Positions 17,394 through 26,191 of a stretch of DNA of 64,000 nt are shown in pieces. This stretch comes from Bacillota bacterium. GTDB taxonomy: Bacteria; Bacillota; UBA4882; UBA8346. Location of the stretch: contig JAEYPR010000016.1 in assembly GCA_023410535.1 (NCBI GenBank), forward strand, positions 1 through 64,000, given 5' to 3'. The notes beneath the pieces are model-generated. The model saw only the letters and a list, made by a program, of their open reading frames with translations, had not been told where the DNA came from and did not search any database. The first letter of the stretch is position 1. Every line of letters begins with the position of its first letter. Position numbers and translations under genes: made by a program.

Positions 17394-18482
17394 TTAATGT
17401 TGCGTAATATGCTCCGCCAACCGGAAGGGGTCGCTTGAAATGACGCTAGCGGCGTAAAGCTCCATCGCGCCGAAGTCGGCGGTTTTGTTGTTGGGATCGC
17501 CCCGGTCCACCAGCCGGACCAGCGCCGGGAATCCGTGCCAATCCTCTTCGGTCGGGCCAAGCGGCGGCAGGTAGAGCGCGACGTTAAAGCTGGTCACTCC
17601 CAGTTTCATGTAACTCTCCAGCACGGCGTGGACCGCGTGGTAAAGCGACGCCCCCGGTTTCGGCGCGATCAAGATTACTTCCTTCTCCTTAATCGGAGTC
17701 AGATACGCCATGCCTTTGATCCCGCCGGCCCATTCCCACGCCAGGTTTAGACTTTGGTGGATCTGGAAAAGGTCGTAGAAATAACAGGTGCCGTTGTATT
17801 GCTGCTTATATTGGGCCCAGACCCGTCGCAATGCCTCCACTTTCGGGTAATGCATCCCCTTGGACAAGGTCATCTGGGCGTGGCCGTGGACGATCGAAGC
17901 GCCGCTTTTCCAGAGGCAGTTCCACATAAAGAAGTAGTATTTGGCCGCCGGGTCCTCGGTGTGGGCGCGGTGGGCCCACTCCAGCGCCGTCTCGAAATAA
18001 TCAGTAATCGCATCGCGATGCACCATCAACGGATTGTGCTCGTTAAAGACAACCAAACCGTGATACCCGTCGTATTTGGCAATATTGCTGGCGGTAGTCG
18101 CGTAACTCCCCTTGACCCGCCCGAAAGTATCGGCCGGGGTGCCCTCCTCCACCTTACAGAAGGGATCGCCGGTACCGCTCGCGATGACCTGACGCACCTC
18201 GTCGGCGACGCCTAGGTCCATCGGCCGGCTCGCCCGGAGCTCGTTATAGAGCGCGCCCTCCAACGTCAACAGGTTGGTCACCTTCACGATCTGTTGATTC
18301 TCCACCTTCGCCAGCGAGCCGAAGTTTTTAGCGATCCAGTCGTGCATCGCGGCGGGCGCGGTCAGCTTGCCTGTGGTCGTATCGACCCGGAAGTAGCGGT
18401 CAAACAATAGTTTCTTCGCTTCGGGCAGCGCGTTTTTAATCTGTTCCAGTTCCCCAATAGTCTTATTGGTCGTTATTAACAT
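17394..18482 (-). CDS. GalT/HIT-superfamily nucleotidyl transferase or phosphorylase
   Basis: A 362-residue protein of the GalT branch of the HIT superfamily. The nucleophile motif HxHxQ is seen as SIVHGHAQM (about 215), preceded by the GalT-like YDGYHGLVVFNEHNPL (about 138) that contacts the nucleotide. GalT, Ap4A phosphorylase and ADP-glucose phosphorylase share this core and act through a uridylyl- or adenylyl-histidine. Its start overlaps the glycogen synthase gene by 7 nt, so the two are translationally coupled. A role in making or salvaging ADP-glucose or glucose-1-phosphate for glycogen is the natural inference, not proven. Confidence 0.65.
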   Translation of the reverse strand: MLITTNKTIGELEQIKNALPEAKKLLFDRYFRVDTTTGKLTAPAAMHDWIAKNFGSLAKVENQQIVKVTNLLTLEGALYNELRASRPMDLGVADEVRQVIASGTGDPFCKVEEGTPADTFGRVKGSYATTASNIAKYDGYHGLVVFNEHNPLMVHRDAITDYFETALEWAHRAHTEDPAAKYYFFMWNCLWKSGASIVHGHAQMTLSKGMHYPKVEALRRVWAQYKQQYNGTCYFYDLFQIHQSLNLAWEWAGGIKGMAYLTPIKEKEVILIAPKPGASLYHAVHAVLESYMKLGVTSFNVALYLPPLGPTEEDWHGFPALVRLVDRGDPNNKTADFGAMELYAASVISSDPFRLAEHITQH

Positions 18483-20002
18483 CCAAATTCACCTCGCGAT
18501 CCGGGAATATCGGAATATTCGTCAGGCACCGGCAACGGATGTTCCGAGCGGAGCGTCAACGCCCGCCGGTACAGGTCGACATATTGGACGGCCGACACCT
18601 GCCAGGAGTAATCGGCGCTCATCGCCCGCTGCACCAGCATCCGCCAGGTCTCCGGGTGGTGGTAGGTTTCGATCGCCCGAACGATCGCCGTATACATCGC
18701 CAGGCCGTCGTAAGGTTTAAAGGAAAACCCGTTGCCCGTGGCGGTGATGGGGTCGAAGTTCTGGACCGTGTCCTTTAACCCGCCGGTCTCCCGCACAATC
18801 GGAATCGTGCCGTACCGTAACGCGATCAATTGCCCCAACCCGCACGGTTCAAACCGCGACGGCATCAGGAACATGTCGCAGCCGGCGTAAATCTTCTGGG
18901 CCAGCGGCGTATTAAAGGTCAAATGCACCGCCGCGCGGTTCGGAAACCGTTCCTTGATGGTATTGAACAAATGGTGATAATACTCGGCGCCGGTCCCCAA
19001 CAGGATGAACTGGAAGTTGAGATTGCTCATCATGGTCTCAATCATCTGTCCGATCAGGTCGAACCCTTTTTGATCGGACAACCGGGAGATCAACCCGATC
19101 AGCGGCGTTCGCGGTTCTTGCGCCAGCCCGGCCTCTTTTTGCAGCGCCAGTTTGTTGTGGATCTTGGCGTCGGGGTTATGAAGGTCGTAATTCACGAAGA
19201 TATGTTGGTCGGTGGCCGGATTGTGGACCTCGTAGTCAATGCCGTTGACAATCCCGTACAAGCGGTCCCGCCGCTCCCGCAGCAGCCAGTCGTAACCTTC
19301 GCCGTACTCGGGGGTCAGGATCTCCTGCGCGTAAGTGTTGCTGACCGTGTTGATCAGATCGGCAAAAAAGATCCCCCGGCCCATCATATTAACCTGATTG
19401 TCCCCGGAGACGCCCGGCGGGACCAGGTATTGATATTGATCAATCCCGGCGATCTCCACCACCCGATGGCCAAATACTCCTTGGTAAGCTAAGTTATGGA
19501 TGGTATATAGCGAAACGGTTTTGGCAAAGAAAGGATCGGTGCGATAGATGGTTTGCAGCCAATTGGGGATGATGGCGGTATGCCAGTCGTTGCAATGAAG
19601 GACGTCGGGAGCCCAGTTCAAGACCTTGAGCATCTCCATTGCCGCCCGGCAGTAAAAGACGAACCGGTCGGCATCGTCCGAATACATATAGATGCCTTCC
19701 CGGTTAAAGTATTTGGGATTGTCGATCAGATAAACCGGAACCCGGTCGCCGATTTGGGTCGTAAAAACCACTGCCTGCTCGGTATTGCCGTCCATGGGAA
19801 CGGTGAGACTTGGCAAAACCTCGCTGAGGTTAAACCGGTGCGCGTCGATAAATCCGTAGCGCGGCATGACCACGCGCACTTCATGACCCAAACTTTGCAG
19901 CGCCTTCGGCAACGCGCCGGCCACATCGGCCAAACCGCCGGTTTTGGCGAACGGCACCACTTCCGCGGCGAGCAGCAACACCTTGAGCGGACCTTCGTTC
20001 AT
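18476..20002 (-). CDS. glgA: Glycogen (starch) synthase, GT5
   Basis: A 508-residue bacterial glycogen synthase that adds glucose from ADP-glucose to a growing alpha-1,4-glucan. The N-terminal KTGGLADVAGALP motif (about 20) binds ADP-glucose, HCNDWHTAIIP is in the N domain, and the C domain has the acidic motif SRFEPCGLGQL and TGGLKDTV. Length is slightly longer than the typical 480 residues because of a C-terminal tail (LPVPDEYSDIPG). The ATG at 20002 is chosen for AAGGAG 8 nt upstream; a GTG three codons earlier is too close. No other glg gene is in the window. Confidence 0.93.
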   Translation of the reverse strand: MNEGPLKVLLLAAEVVPFAKTGGLADVAGALPKALQSLGHEVRVVMPRYGFIDAHRFNLSEVLPSLTVPMDGNTEQAVVFTTQIGDRVPVYLIDNPKYFNREGIYMYSDDADRFVFYCRAAMEMLKVLNWAPDVLHCNDWHTAIIPNWLQTIYRTDPFFAKTVSLYTIHNLAYQGVFGHRVVEIAGIDQYQYLVPPGVSGDNQVNMMGRGIFFADLINTVSNTYAQEILTPEYGEGYDWLLRERRDRLYGIVNGIDYEVHNPATDQHIFVNYDLHNPDAKIHNKLALQKEAGLAQEPRTPLIGLISRLSDQKGFDLIGQMIETMMSNLNFQFILLGTGAEYYHHLFNTIKERFPNRAAVHLTFNTPLAQKIYAGCDMFLMPSRFEPCGLGQLIALRYGTIPIVRETGGLKDTVQNFDPITATGNGFSFKPYDGLAMYTAIVRAIETYHHPETWRMLVQRAMSADYSWQVSAVQYVDLYRRALTLRSEHPLPVPDEYSDIPGSRGEFGC

Positions 20003-20137
20003 CCACTTCACTCCTTGTTTTCGTCAATCGTTTTCGCGACGGATGATCCTTCGCTCATCAACTGATTTAGTGTAGACGGTTCCAAGGAGCGCTATGCGGT
20101 GATTTTCAGTTGCAATGACGGCGCGGCTCGCCGGGCT

Positions 20138-20749
20138 TCAGCCGGGGGCTTCCTTGGTGCTCGCGACCACCCGGTAGCCGCTGCCTTTCTCCAACTCCCG
20201 GACATTGCCGAAAACCTCAACCAGCTTTTTCTCCAGGCTTTTCGCTCCTTGCCGGGTCAAGATCACGGCCACATATTGTCCGCCGAGATTGAGATGCTCC
20301 GCCGCTTGGTCCACCATAGCGTAGACCACCTGCTTCCCCGCGCGGATCGGCGGGTTGGTCGCCACCAGGTCAAATTGTTGATCGGGAAACGGCGCAAAAC
20401 CTTCACCCGCTTTGAACACCACATTGGTGATATTGTTCATCTTCGCGTTGTACGTCGCCAGTTCCACGGCGCGTTCGTTGATATCGCTCAGATAGACGGT
20501 CGCCTCGGGCAAGAGCTTGGCCACGGTCAAACCGATCGGCCCGTAGCCGCAACCGAGATCCAGCACCGTCCGTAGTTCGGGCCGGAGCGGCAACGCCTCA
20601 ATCAACAACTCGCTGCCCGTATCCAAGCGGTTCTTTGAGAACACTCCGGCATCGCTGCGAATCGCCAACGTCACCCCCCGCACCGTCACCGCAAAATCAT
20701 GATAAGCATGGGTCGAAGCCGGCTGGGAAGAATAATAATGATCAGCCAA
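20138..20749 (-). CDS. RsmC-like class I methyltransferase (methyltransferase small domain)
   Basis: A 203-residue methyltransferase related to RsmC/YbxB, which methylate guanine of 16S rRNA. It has VLDLGCGYGPIGL (motif I), the Asn-Pro-Pro catalytic motif in VATNPPIRAG, and the family N-terminus ADHYYSSQP. The start is taken as TTG at 20749 because GAGGTG lies 6 nt upstream and this gives the usual family N-terminus. An in-frame ATG at 20827 (AAGGA upstream) would add 26 residues. A perfect inverted repeat lies upstream at 20846-20883. Confidence 0.8.
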   Translation of the reverse strand: MADHYYSSQPASTHAYHDFAVTVRGVTLAIRSDAGVFSKNRLDTGSELLIEALPLRPELRTVLDLGCGYGPIGLTVAKLLPEATVYLSDINERAVELATYNAKMNNITNVVFKAGEGFAPFPDQQFDLVATNPPIRAGKQVVYAMVDQAAEHLNLGGQYVAVILTRQGAKSLEKKLVEVFGNVRELEKGSGYRVVASTKEAPG

Positions 20750-20845
20750 ACGAATCACCTCATTTGAGTCTATTGCTGCATCGATATATGTCGCCCTTGA
20801 TATCGTTACTACCTTGAGTGGTGACATATTTTCCTTAATATTCCT

Positions 20846-20883
20846 TAATAGATAAGACGGAATAAATCCCGTCTTATCTATTA
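20846..20883. promoter_or_regulatory. Perfect 15-bp inverted repeat upstream of the RsmC-like gene
   Basis: TAATAGATAAGACGG (20846-20860) and its exact complement (20869-20883) flank an 8-nt loop. There is no U tract, so it is not an ordinary terminator. The upstream gene already ends at its own terminator. It could be an operator or an mRNA leader hairpin. Confidence 0.6.
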
Positions 20884-20931
20884 TAGCGATTTCCATAAAT
20901 CGTTTACAATATCAAAGTCGGAAAAAACAAA

Positions 20932-20953
20932 AAACCCGGAATCATCCGGGTTT
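20932..20953 (-). terminator. Terminator of the 20974-21759 membrane protein gene
   Basis: AAACCCGGA / TCCGGGTTT stem with loop ATCA; the minus strand continues TTTGTTTTTTC. Confidence 0.85.
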
Positions 20954-20973
20954 AAGTTTGATAAAGGTACTTA

Positions 20974-21759
20974 TTATAAATTGTAATGAACGAAAATGCG
21001 TGCTTCGGCGAAACTGGAAGCCAATAAGAATAACACGCCGTAGATGAAGACTTCACGTTGTTCCGGGGTGAAGCGGACCGGCCATAATTTCCGTTCTTGT
21101 TTCCAAGCCCAGCTTGACCAGTTCGGCGCCACCATCCAGGCAAATTGGGAAGTGGCGATCACCAACAACAAATAGGAGAACCAGGTCCATAAACCAAAGC
21201 GCAAGAAAAGCGCCAGCGATCCGGCGATAATGTTGGCGCCGGTCGGGAAGTTCAAGGACTGGGAACCGATGGTCGCGCCCCAAAGAATGGTGTAAAAACC
21301 AAAGTAAATGGCGCCCAAGTTCCAGCGGCCGATTTTGAAGAAGTTAAATAAGAAGATAAACGGAATGATAAAAATTAAATGATTGACGAAATATTTGAAG
21401 GTCAGGACAAACACATTGCCCCAAGTATTAAACTCCGTGGCGGTCGATAGTTTCCAGTTGAAAATCTTGATGGTCTCGCCGAATTGTTTGACGCCCCAAG
21501 GGCCAAATGTCTTCACCGCTTCGGATTTAAAGACCTTTTGAACCATGAAGGAACCTTCGAGCAAGTTGGGCTTATTGACGCCAAATTGAACAATCGCCCA
21601 TGTCACAAAGAATAAAATCAGACCAAAGATTAAATACCCGCCGATCCGGCAATAAACATCCTCATGAAATAAAAGGTTATAAATTTTCTTGAAGAATCCG
21701 GGGCCCTTTGCTTTACCGTCTTTCTGGGCTACCCCTTTACTTCCTTTTTCATTGGTCAC
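20974..21759 (-). CDS. Uncharacterised polytopic membrane protein
   Basis: A 261-residue protein with a lysine/glycine-rich N-terminal tail and five to six membrane segments: about 45-65, 110-150 (VNHLIFIIPFIFLFNFF), 155-180, 185-225 and 238-255. Aromatic residues are frequent. I do not recognise the family; an arrangement like the SpoIIM/DUF95 exporters is possible but no signature is clear. The GTG at 21759 is preferred because AAGGGGG lies upstream at suitable distance; longer frames to 21843 lack an RBS. It is a single gene with its own terminator. Confidence 0.6.
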   Translation of the reverse strand: MTNEKGSKGVAQKDGKAKGPGFFKKIYNLLFHEDVYCRIGGYLIFGLILFFVTWAIVQFGVNKPNLLEGSFMVQKVFKSEAVKTFGPWGVKQFGETIKIFNWKLSTATEFNTWGNVFVLTFKYFVNHLIFIIPFIFLFNFFKIGRWNLGAIYFGFYTILWGATIGSQSLNFPTGANIIAGSLALFLRFGLWTWFSYLLLVIATSQFAWMVAPNWSSWAWKQERKLWPVRFTPEQREVFIYGVLFLLASSFAEARIFVHYNL

Positions 21760-22079
21760 GTTTTTACTTCCCCCTTTTAAATATAAACATCTGCGAAAAA
21801 TCGCCTGCATCCCGGGCAACGCCACCGACCAAGCAATTTTCAATTCCCCAGGAAATCACTTATGTCTTAATTTATTCGCCGTGATTTCCGGTTTCCCTTC
21901 TGCATCTGTCGTGCTAATTATACCATACCTAAATTTAAACGACATATTTCCCAAAAATTATAAGTTGAAATAACGCCTTGAAATTGCCAAGCGCAAATTA
22001 CTTCAACTTACCATCAACTCGCAAGATGCCATATTCAGCGATTCAAAAACGCCATGAAGCCGCTGTCGTTCTCTTAAGG

Positions 22080-22421
22080 TTATTCGGTCGACTGTTCCGG
22101 GGTAGTCGGAGCGGACGACGGCTGGGAATTGTTTAATTCCCGGCTCAACTGAGTGTACAGCATCTTACCGACACCTATCCCATTAACGGAAATTTGTTTC
22201 GAAAGTTCCTCATGGAATAAACTTTGAAAATAATCGCCGCCAAATCCTTTGCCAAACATCTGCGTCGAACCCTGCATCGCCTCGAGCATCTGTTTGAACA
22301 TCACCGCCTCAAAGTCGCTACAGGCCTTCGCCAACTTCCGCTGTTCTGGCGTCAGCGTCTTCTGCCACCGCGGATTGTTCAACGAAACCGGAATCGTCTC
22401 CGGCCGCACCCGATCAACCAT
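22080..22421 (-). CDS. flgJ: Flagellar rod-assembly protein FlgJ, N-terminal domain only
   Basis: A 113-residue rod-binding protein matching the N-terminal domain of FlgJ: ACSDFEAVMFKQMLEAM and FGKGFGGDYFQSLFHEELSKQ. It acts in the periplasm as a scaffold for rod assembly. The peptidoglycan-hydrolase domain of enterobacterial FlgJ is absent, as in many other phyla, so a separate hydrolase must open the wall. It is the last gene of the flg operon, separated from flgI by 190 nt that hold a 124-bp inverted-repeat element. Confidence 0.88.
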   Translation of the reverse strand: MVDRVRPETIPVSLNNPRWQKTLTPEQRKLAKACSDFEAVMFKQMLEAMQGSTQMFGKGFGGDYFQSLFHEELSKQISVNGIGVGKMLYTQLSRELNNSQPSSAPTTPEQSTE

Positions 22422-22480
22422 GGTTCATCCCTCTTGTTCATTACAAAATTTCTGTTCTCATCGCAACGGCTATTACCCCC

Positions 22481-22604
22481 ATTGCGTCGTCAAAAGCAAG
22501 TAGTTCAAGGAACGCGGAAGCGAGGACCGCAGACGTACTAAGCCGTACGTTGAGGACCGGAGCGCCCAAGTGACGCAGAAATGCGCCGCTTTTCACGACG
22601 CAAT
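22481..22604. repeat. 124-bp intergenic element with 17-bp terminal inverted repeats
   Basis: ATTGCGTCGTCAAAAGC (22481-22497) and GCTTTTCACGACGCAAT (22588-22604) are inverted repeats with one mismatch. The interior is GC-rich with ACGTAC/GTACGT and GCGGAAGCGAGGACCGCAG-type pairing, so the whole would fold into a long branched hairpin. It fits a REP/MITE-like dispersed element inserted between flgI and flgJ. No second copy is in the window. Confidence 0.75.
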
Positions 22605-22611
22605 TGACCGC

Positions 22612-23733
22612 CTAGATGAATTCGAGCGTTCCGTATAACGCCCCCGCCTCTTTCATCGCCACCAACACGGCGATAATATCCGACGGAGCCGTACCCACCG
22701 AGTTCAAAGCCCGCACGACCGTTCCGATATTCGTTCCCCCGGACAAGAGAATCAACCGTCCTTGCTCCTCTTGGACCTGGACTTGCTGATCGGAAACGAC
22801 CTTGGTCTCCCCGTCCGATTTTGGCGCCGGTTGCGATACTCGCGGCGTTGCGGTGATCTTCACAGTAATGTTGCGATGCGTCACCGCCACCGGCGCGATC
22901 TTTACTTTCTCGCCGATGATCACCGTGCCGGTCCGCTCGTTCACGATCACTTTCGCGAAACCGTCCGGAGTGACGGCTAAATTTTCAATCTCGGCAATAA
23001 ACGGCACAGGGTTTTGAGTACGTTCGGAAGGAATGTTCACTTCGACCAGTCCCATATCGACCGCCCGGGCCGTATCCGGGTAAATATTATCGTTGATCGC
23101 GCCAGCCAAGCGGGTGGCGGTCGTAAAATCAGGATTATTCAACACCCAGCGGATCTTCCCGTTATTGGCGAAGTTCATCGGCACTTCCCGTTCGACAATA
23201 GCGCCGTTGGGAATGCTGCCAACGGTGGTAATGTTCTTTTGCACCGTCGCTCCCCTCGCCCCGGCCATGTAACCGCCGAGATAAAGCGCGCCTTGCGCGA
23301 CCGCGTAGACTTTACCGTCCGCGCCGGTCAATGGGGATTGCAACAACATCCCGCCCTGCAGGCTTTTGGCATCGCCCAGCGAAGACGCCTGGACCGTCAG
23401 CGTGTCGCCGGAACGGCTATACGGCGGTAAAGTCGCCGTCAGAAACACCGCGGCGATATTTTTCACTTTCAAGTCGCTGATCGAGACTTCAATCCCCCAT
23501 TTTTGCAGGGTGTTGGCAACCAATTGCGCATTGGATTTACTGGAGTCGCCGGTGCCGTTCAAGCCAACCACCAGCCCCAACCCAGTCAACTGATTGGTAC
23601 GGACTCCCTCGATTCGGGCGATATCTTTGATACGGGTGGTAACGAGGGCGCTATCTTCAGTAGCCCTGGTTGTTACAGCGAAACTCCCGAGCAAGGTTAG
23701 GGCTAACACCCCAGCCAATACCTTTTTAAACAT
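22612..23733 (-). CDS. flgI: Flagellar P-ring protein FlgI
   Basis: A 373-residue exported protein, of typical family length, with a signal peptide (to about residue 25, ATE). Family motifs follow: RIKDIARIEGVRTNQLTGLG, GLVVGLNGTGDSS, GGMLLQSPLTGADGKVYAVA and the conserved end VAMKEAGALYGTLEFI. It forms the ring around the rod in the peptidoglycan layer. P-rings occur in bacteria with an outer membrane, so with flgH this is the strongest evidence for a diderm cell. Confidence 0.95.
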   Translation of the reverse strand: MFKKVLAGVLALTLLGSFAVTTRATEDSALVTTRIKDIARIEGVRTNQLTGLGLVVGLNGTGDSSKSNAQLVANTLQKWGIEVSISDLKVKNIAAVFLTATLPPYSRSGDTLTVQASSLGDAKSLQGGMLLQSPLTGADGKVYAVAQGALYLGGYMAGARGATVQKNITTVGSIPNGAIVEREVPMNFANNGKIRWVLNNPDFTTATRLAGAINDNIYPDTARAVDMGLVEVNIPSERTQNPVPFIAEIENLAVTPDGFAKVIVNERTGTVIIGEKVKIAPVAVTHRNITVKITATPRVSQPAPKSDGETKVVSDQQVQVQEEQGRLILLSGGTNIGTVVRALNSVGTAPSDIIAVLVAMKEAGALYGTLEFI

Positions 23734-23820
23734 CCGCTCACCCCATATAAACTAATACTTCGATGCTTACGTTTTCCACCGGTTTTCGCTTACGCGAGCG
23801 GTAGTCGCTAGGAAAGCGAA

Positions 23821-24414
23821 CTAAAATATCCAGTGAAAGATCTTGGTTAAGAGACCCGTTCCCTGCGTATCGCCGACGCTGCCTTTACCGTTATACTCAA
23901 TAACGGCATTGGCGACGTAGGGCGAATATACCATATTATCGCTGGTGATATCGTCGGGCCGGACCACCCCCGAGATTTTGATCACTTGTTCCTCTTTGTT
24001 AACCTTGATCACTTGCTGTCCTTCCACCGTCAACAGCCCGTTATCGGAGACTTCCTTCACAAAAACGGTGATCTTGGCCGTCAAGGTTCCGCCCCGCGTA
24101 GTGGTGCCGGTTCCTTTGGAGGCCGACTTCCACTGGGTGCCGAACTCGGGAAGCATCCGCTCCCAAGTGCCTGTACTCGCCCCAAAATTGACCGAACCGT
24201 TTTCCCCGTTGTTGGACTCGGCTTTTTGGGAGGCCGACGCTTGTTCGACCACGACAATGGTTAACAGGTCGCCCACTTTATAGGCTTTCGGTTTACCGCT
24301 GTATAATGAGCCGCGGTCCGACCATAACGATTCGGCCAAAACGGCGGTATTGATCAACAATAGATTGAGAATGACGACCGTCAATCCCATGAGGATTCGC
24401 TTCATTTTATTCAT
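23821..24414 (-). CDS. flgH: Flagellar L-ring protein FlgH (no lipobox)
   Basis: A 197-residue exported protein with the FlgH landmarks SLYSGKPKAYKVGDLLTIVVVE, GEFTARI-like TLTAKITVFVKEVSDNGLLTVEGQQVI, ISGVVRPDDI and a C-terminal GTGLLTKIFHWIF. It should form the outer-membrane L-ring. In proteobacteria FlgH is a lipoprotein; here the signal peptide ends NTAVLAES with no cysteine, so it would be an ordinary secreted ring protein. The start overlaps flgA by 8 nt. Confidence 0.92.
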   Translation of the reverse strand: MNKMKRILMGLTVVILNLLLINTAVLAESLWSDRGSLYSGKPKAYKVGDLLTIVVVEQASASQKAESNNGENGSVNFGASTGTWERMLPEFGTQWKSASKGTGTTTRGGTLTAKITVFVKEVSDNGLLTVEGQQVIKVNKEEQVIKISGVVRPDDITSDNMVYSPYVANAVIEYNGKGSVGDTQGTGLLTKIFHWIF

Positions 24415-25360
24415 GAAAAATCACCTCTGCGGTTCCAGGGCCGGATACTCTGGCCTGAAACGTCTTTTTACTCGAAGGATTCACGATGACGATCTGATCG
24501 CCCAGCCATCCGTCGGCGTTAGCGATTCCTTCGACCACAATCTCCACCGCGTCAACACGGATGATTGTTTTAACGGATTGACCTTTGGCAATCAACGGCA
24601 CCGGTTGAATATCCGACAACCGCAGCACCGTCCCGGCGCGTAACGACCGGATGCTACGCCAACCGTCAATTTCGCCGTAATATTCATTGCCATAGACCAA
24701 TTCCAGTTCAACCGGAATCAGATCGGCCTTTTCCAATAGAGTCGGTTTGGCCAGTGAGCGGCTTAATTTATATAACCGGGCGCGACCGTGAATTTTACCG
24801 CTGATATTGATGATTTTACGTTCCGGGCCGTTCTCCAAAATCACTTGGAAGAGTGCGTTGCCGATCTCTGGCAAAACGCCGACCGACATAGCGGTCAACT
24901 TCCAATCGCCCGGGGTCAGCCAAAGCGTCTCCGGGACATTTTTCAACTCAATCCAACGGGTCAACCCCGGTTTGACCGTTAACAAACTACTGATCGCGGC
25001 CTGGATCGCCTCACCCGAAATGCTCGCCGCCGCCGCCCGTACCCGGACGACCGCGTCCATCTCCAGTTGAACGCCTTGGCTCAGTTGGCGTTGGCGTAAC
25101 TGAAACGTCAAATAATCTTTTGAAAACGTCCGAATCTGGCCGGGGGCCGGAACCGGACCCAATGAGATCTTTTGAAGGATTTGATAATCGGCGGCGTTCG
25201 CCCCGCTTACATCGGCAAGGTCGAGCAACCGGATTTGCGGTCCGGTAACAGTCACCTCAGCCGGAATGGTCAGTCTAATCAAACCGTCAGCCATTGCCGA
25301 TCCGGCAACCAAAACGATGGCGAGTACCAACCCGATACCGATCTGCTGCCAACGGTTCAT
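24407..25360 (-). CDS. flgA: Flagella basal body P-ring formation chaperone FlgA
   Basis: A 317-residue exported protein with a signal peptide (VLVAGSAMA). The C-terminal SAF/FlgA domain (about 180-310) has LAKPTLLEKADLIP, LRAGTVLRLSDIQPVPLIAKG and WLGDQIVIVNPSSKKTFQARV, all family hallmarks. It helps FlgI assemble in the periplasm. The N-terminal half is longer than in short FlgA proteins and includes a VTGPQIRLLDLADVSG segment. It is coupled to flgH by overlap and lies 8 nt after flgG. Confidence 0.88.
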   Translation of the reverse strand: MNRWQQIGIGLVLAIVLVAGSAMADGLIRLTIPAEVTVTGPQIRLLDLADVSGANAADYQILQKISLGPVPAPGQIRTFSKDYLTFQLRQRQLSQGVQLEMDAVVRVRAAAASISGEAIQAAISSLLTVKPGLTRWIELKNVPETLWLTPGDWKLTAMSVGVLPEIGNALFQVILENGPERKIINISGKIHGRARLYKLSRSLAKPTLLEKADLIPVELELVYGNEYYGEIDGWRSIRSLRAGTVLRLSDIQPVPLIAKGQSVKTIIRVDAVEIVVEGIANADGWLGDQIVIVNPSSKKTFQARVSGPGTAEVIFHE

Positions 25361-25368
25361 CGGCTCAC

Positions 25369-26157
25369 CTAGCGTCGTAAATTATTGGCGGTCTGCAACA
25401 TTTCATCCGAAGCCTGGATCGCTTTGGAGTTAACCTCGTACGCCCGTTGCGCTACGATCATGTTGATCATTTCTTCAACCACTTTTACGTTGGACATCTC
25501 CAATGCGCCTTGAACAATCGTTCCGCCGCCGTCGGTTCCCGGCGATACCGTTACCGGATCCCCGGAAGCGCTGCTCTGCTTATAGAGGCTCTTACCGATG
25601 TTATTCAAACCGGCCGGATTCATAAAGATCACGATGTCCAGTTTGCCAACCTCTTGAGCCGCGGTCTCTCCGGACAATTGCACAGAGACCGTTCCGTCGC
25701 TGCCGATGTCGATCGTCTCAACGCCGGCCGGGAAGGTAATCTCCGGTTGAACAATATACCCTTCCGAAGTGACCAACCGTCCTTCACCGTCGGATTTTAA
25801 TGAGCCGTTCCGGGTATACGCGACCGAGCCGTCCGGCAGTTGCACCTGGAAAAAGCCTTGGCCTTCAATGGTGATGTCCAAGGGACTGTCGGATTGTAAA
25901 TAATCGCCTTGGGTAAAAACTTTGGCGGTGGCTACCGGTCTGACGCCCAGTCCGATCTGGAGCCCGGAAGGGAGTTGCACGCCTTGGGCGGAGGAGCTAC
26001 CGGGTTGACGGACAGTCTGGTAAAGCAAGTCCTGAAATTCCGCCCGCATCTTTTTGAACCCGGTGGTATTGGCATTGGCTAGGTTATTGGAGATGGTATC
26101 GATGTTCATCTGTTGCGCGAGCATTCCGGTGCCCGCTGTCCATAATGCGCGGATCAT
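25369..26157 (-). CDS. flgG: Flagellar distal rod protein FlgG
   Basis: A 262-residue rod protein of typical length: N-terminal MIRALWTAGTGMLAQQMNID and ISNNLANANTTGFKK, a middle GDYLQSDSPLDITIEGQGFF and C-terminal VEEMINMIVAQRAYEVNSK. It forms the distal rod between the P/L rings and the hook. RBS AGGAGG precedes the ATG. The 208-nt space between flgF and flgG contains a structured element (26192-26310). Confidence 0.95.
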   Translation of the reverse strand: MIRALWTAGTGMLAQQMNIDTISNNLANANTTGFKKMRAEFQDLLYQTVRQPGSSSAQGVQLPSGLQIGLGVRPVATAKVFTQGDYLQSDSPLDITIEGQGFFQVQLPDGSVAYTRNGSLKSDGEGRLVTSEGYIVQPEITFPAGVETIDIGSDGTVSVQLSGETAAQEVGKLDIVIFMNPAGLNNIGKSLYKQSSASGDPVTVSPGTDGGGTIVQGALEMSNVKVVEEMINMIVAQRAYEVNSKAIQASDEMLQTANNLRR

Positions 26158-26191
26158 GTACGAAATTACCTCCTAAAATTAAAAATGTCCC

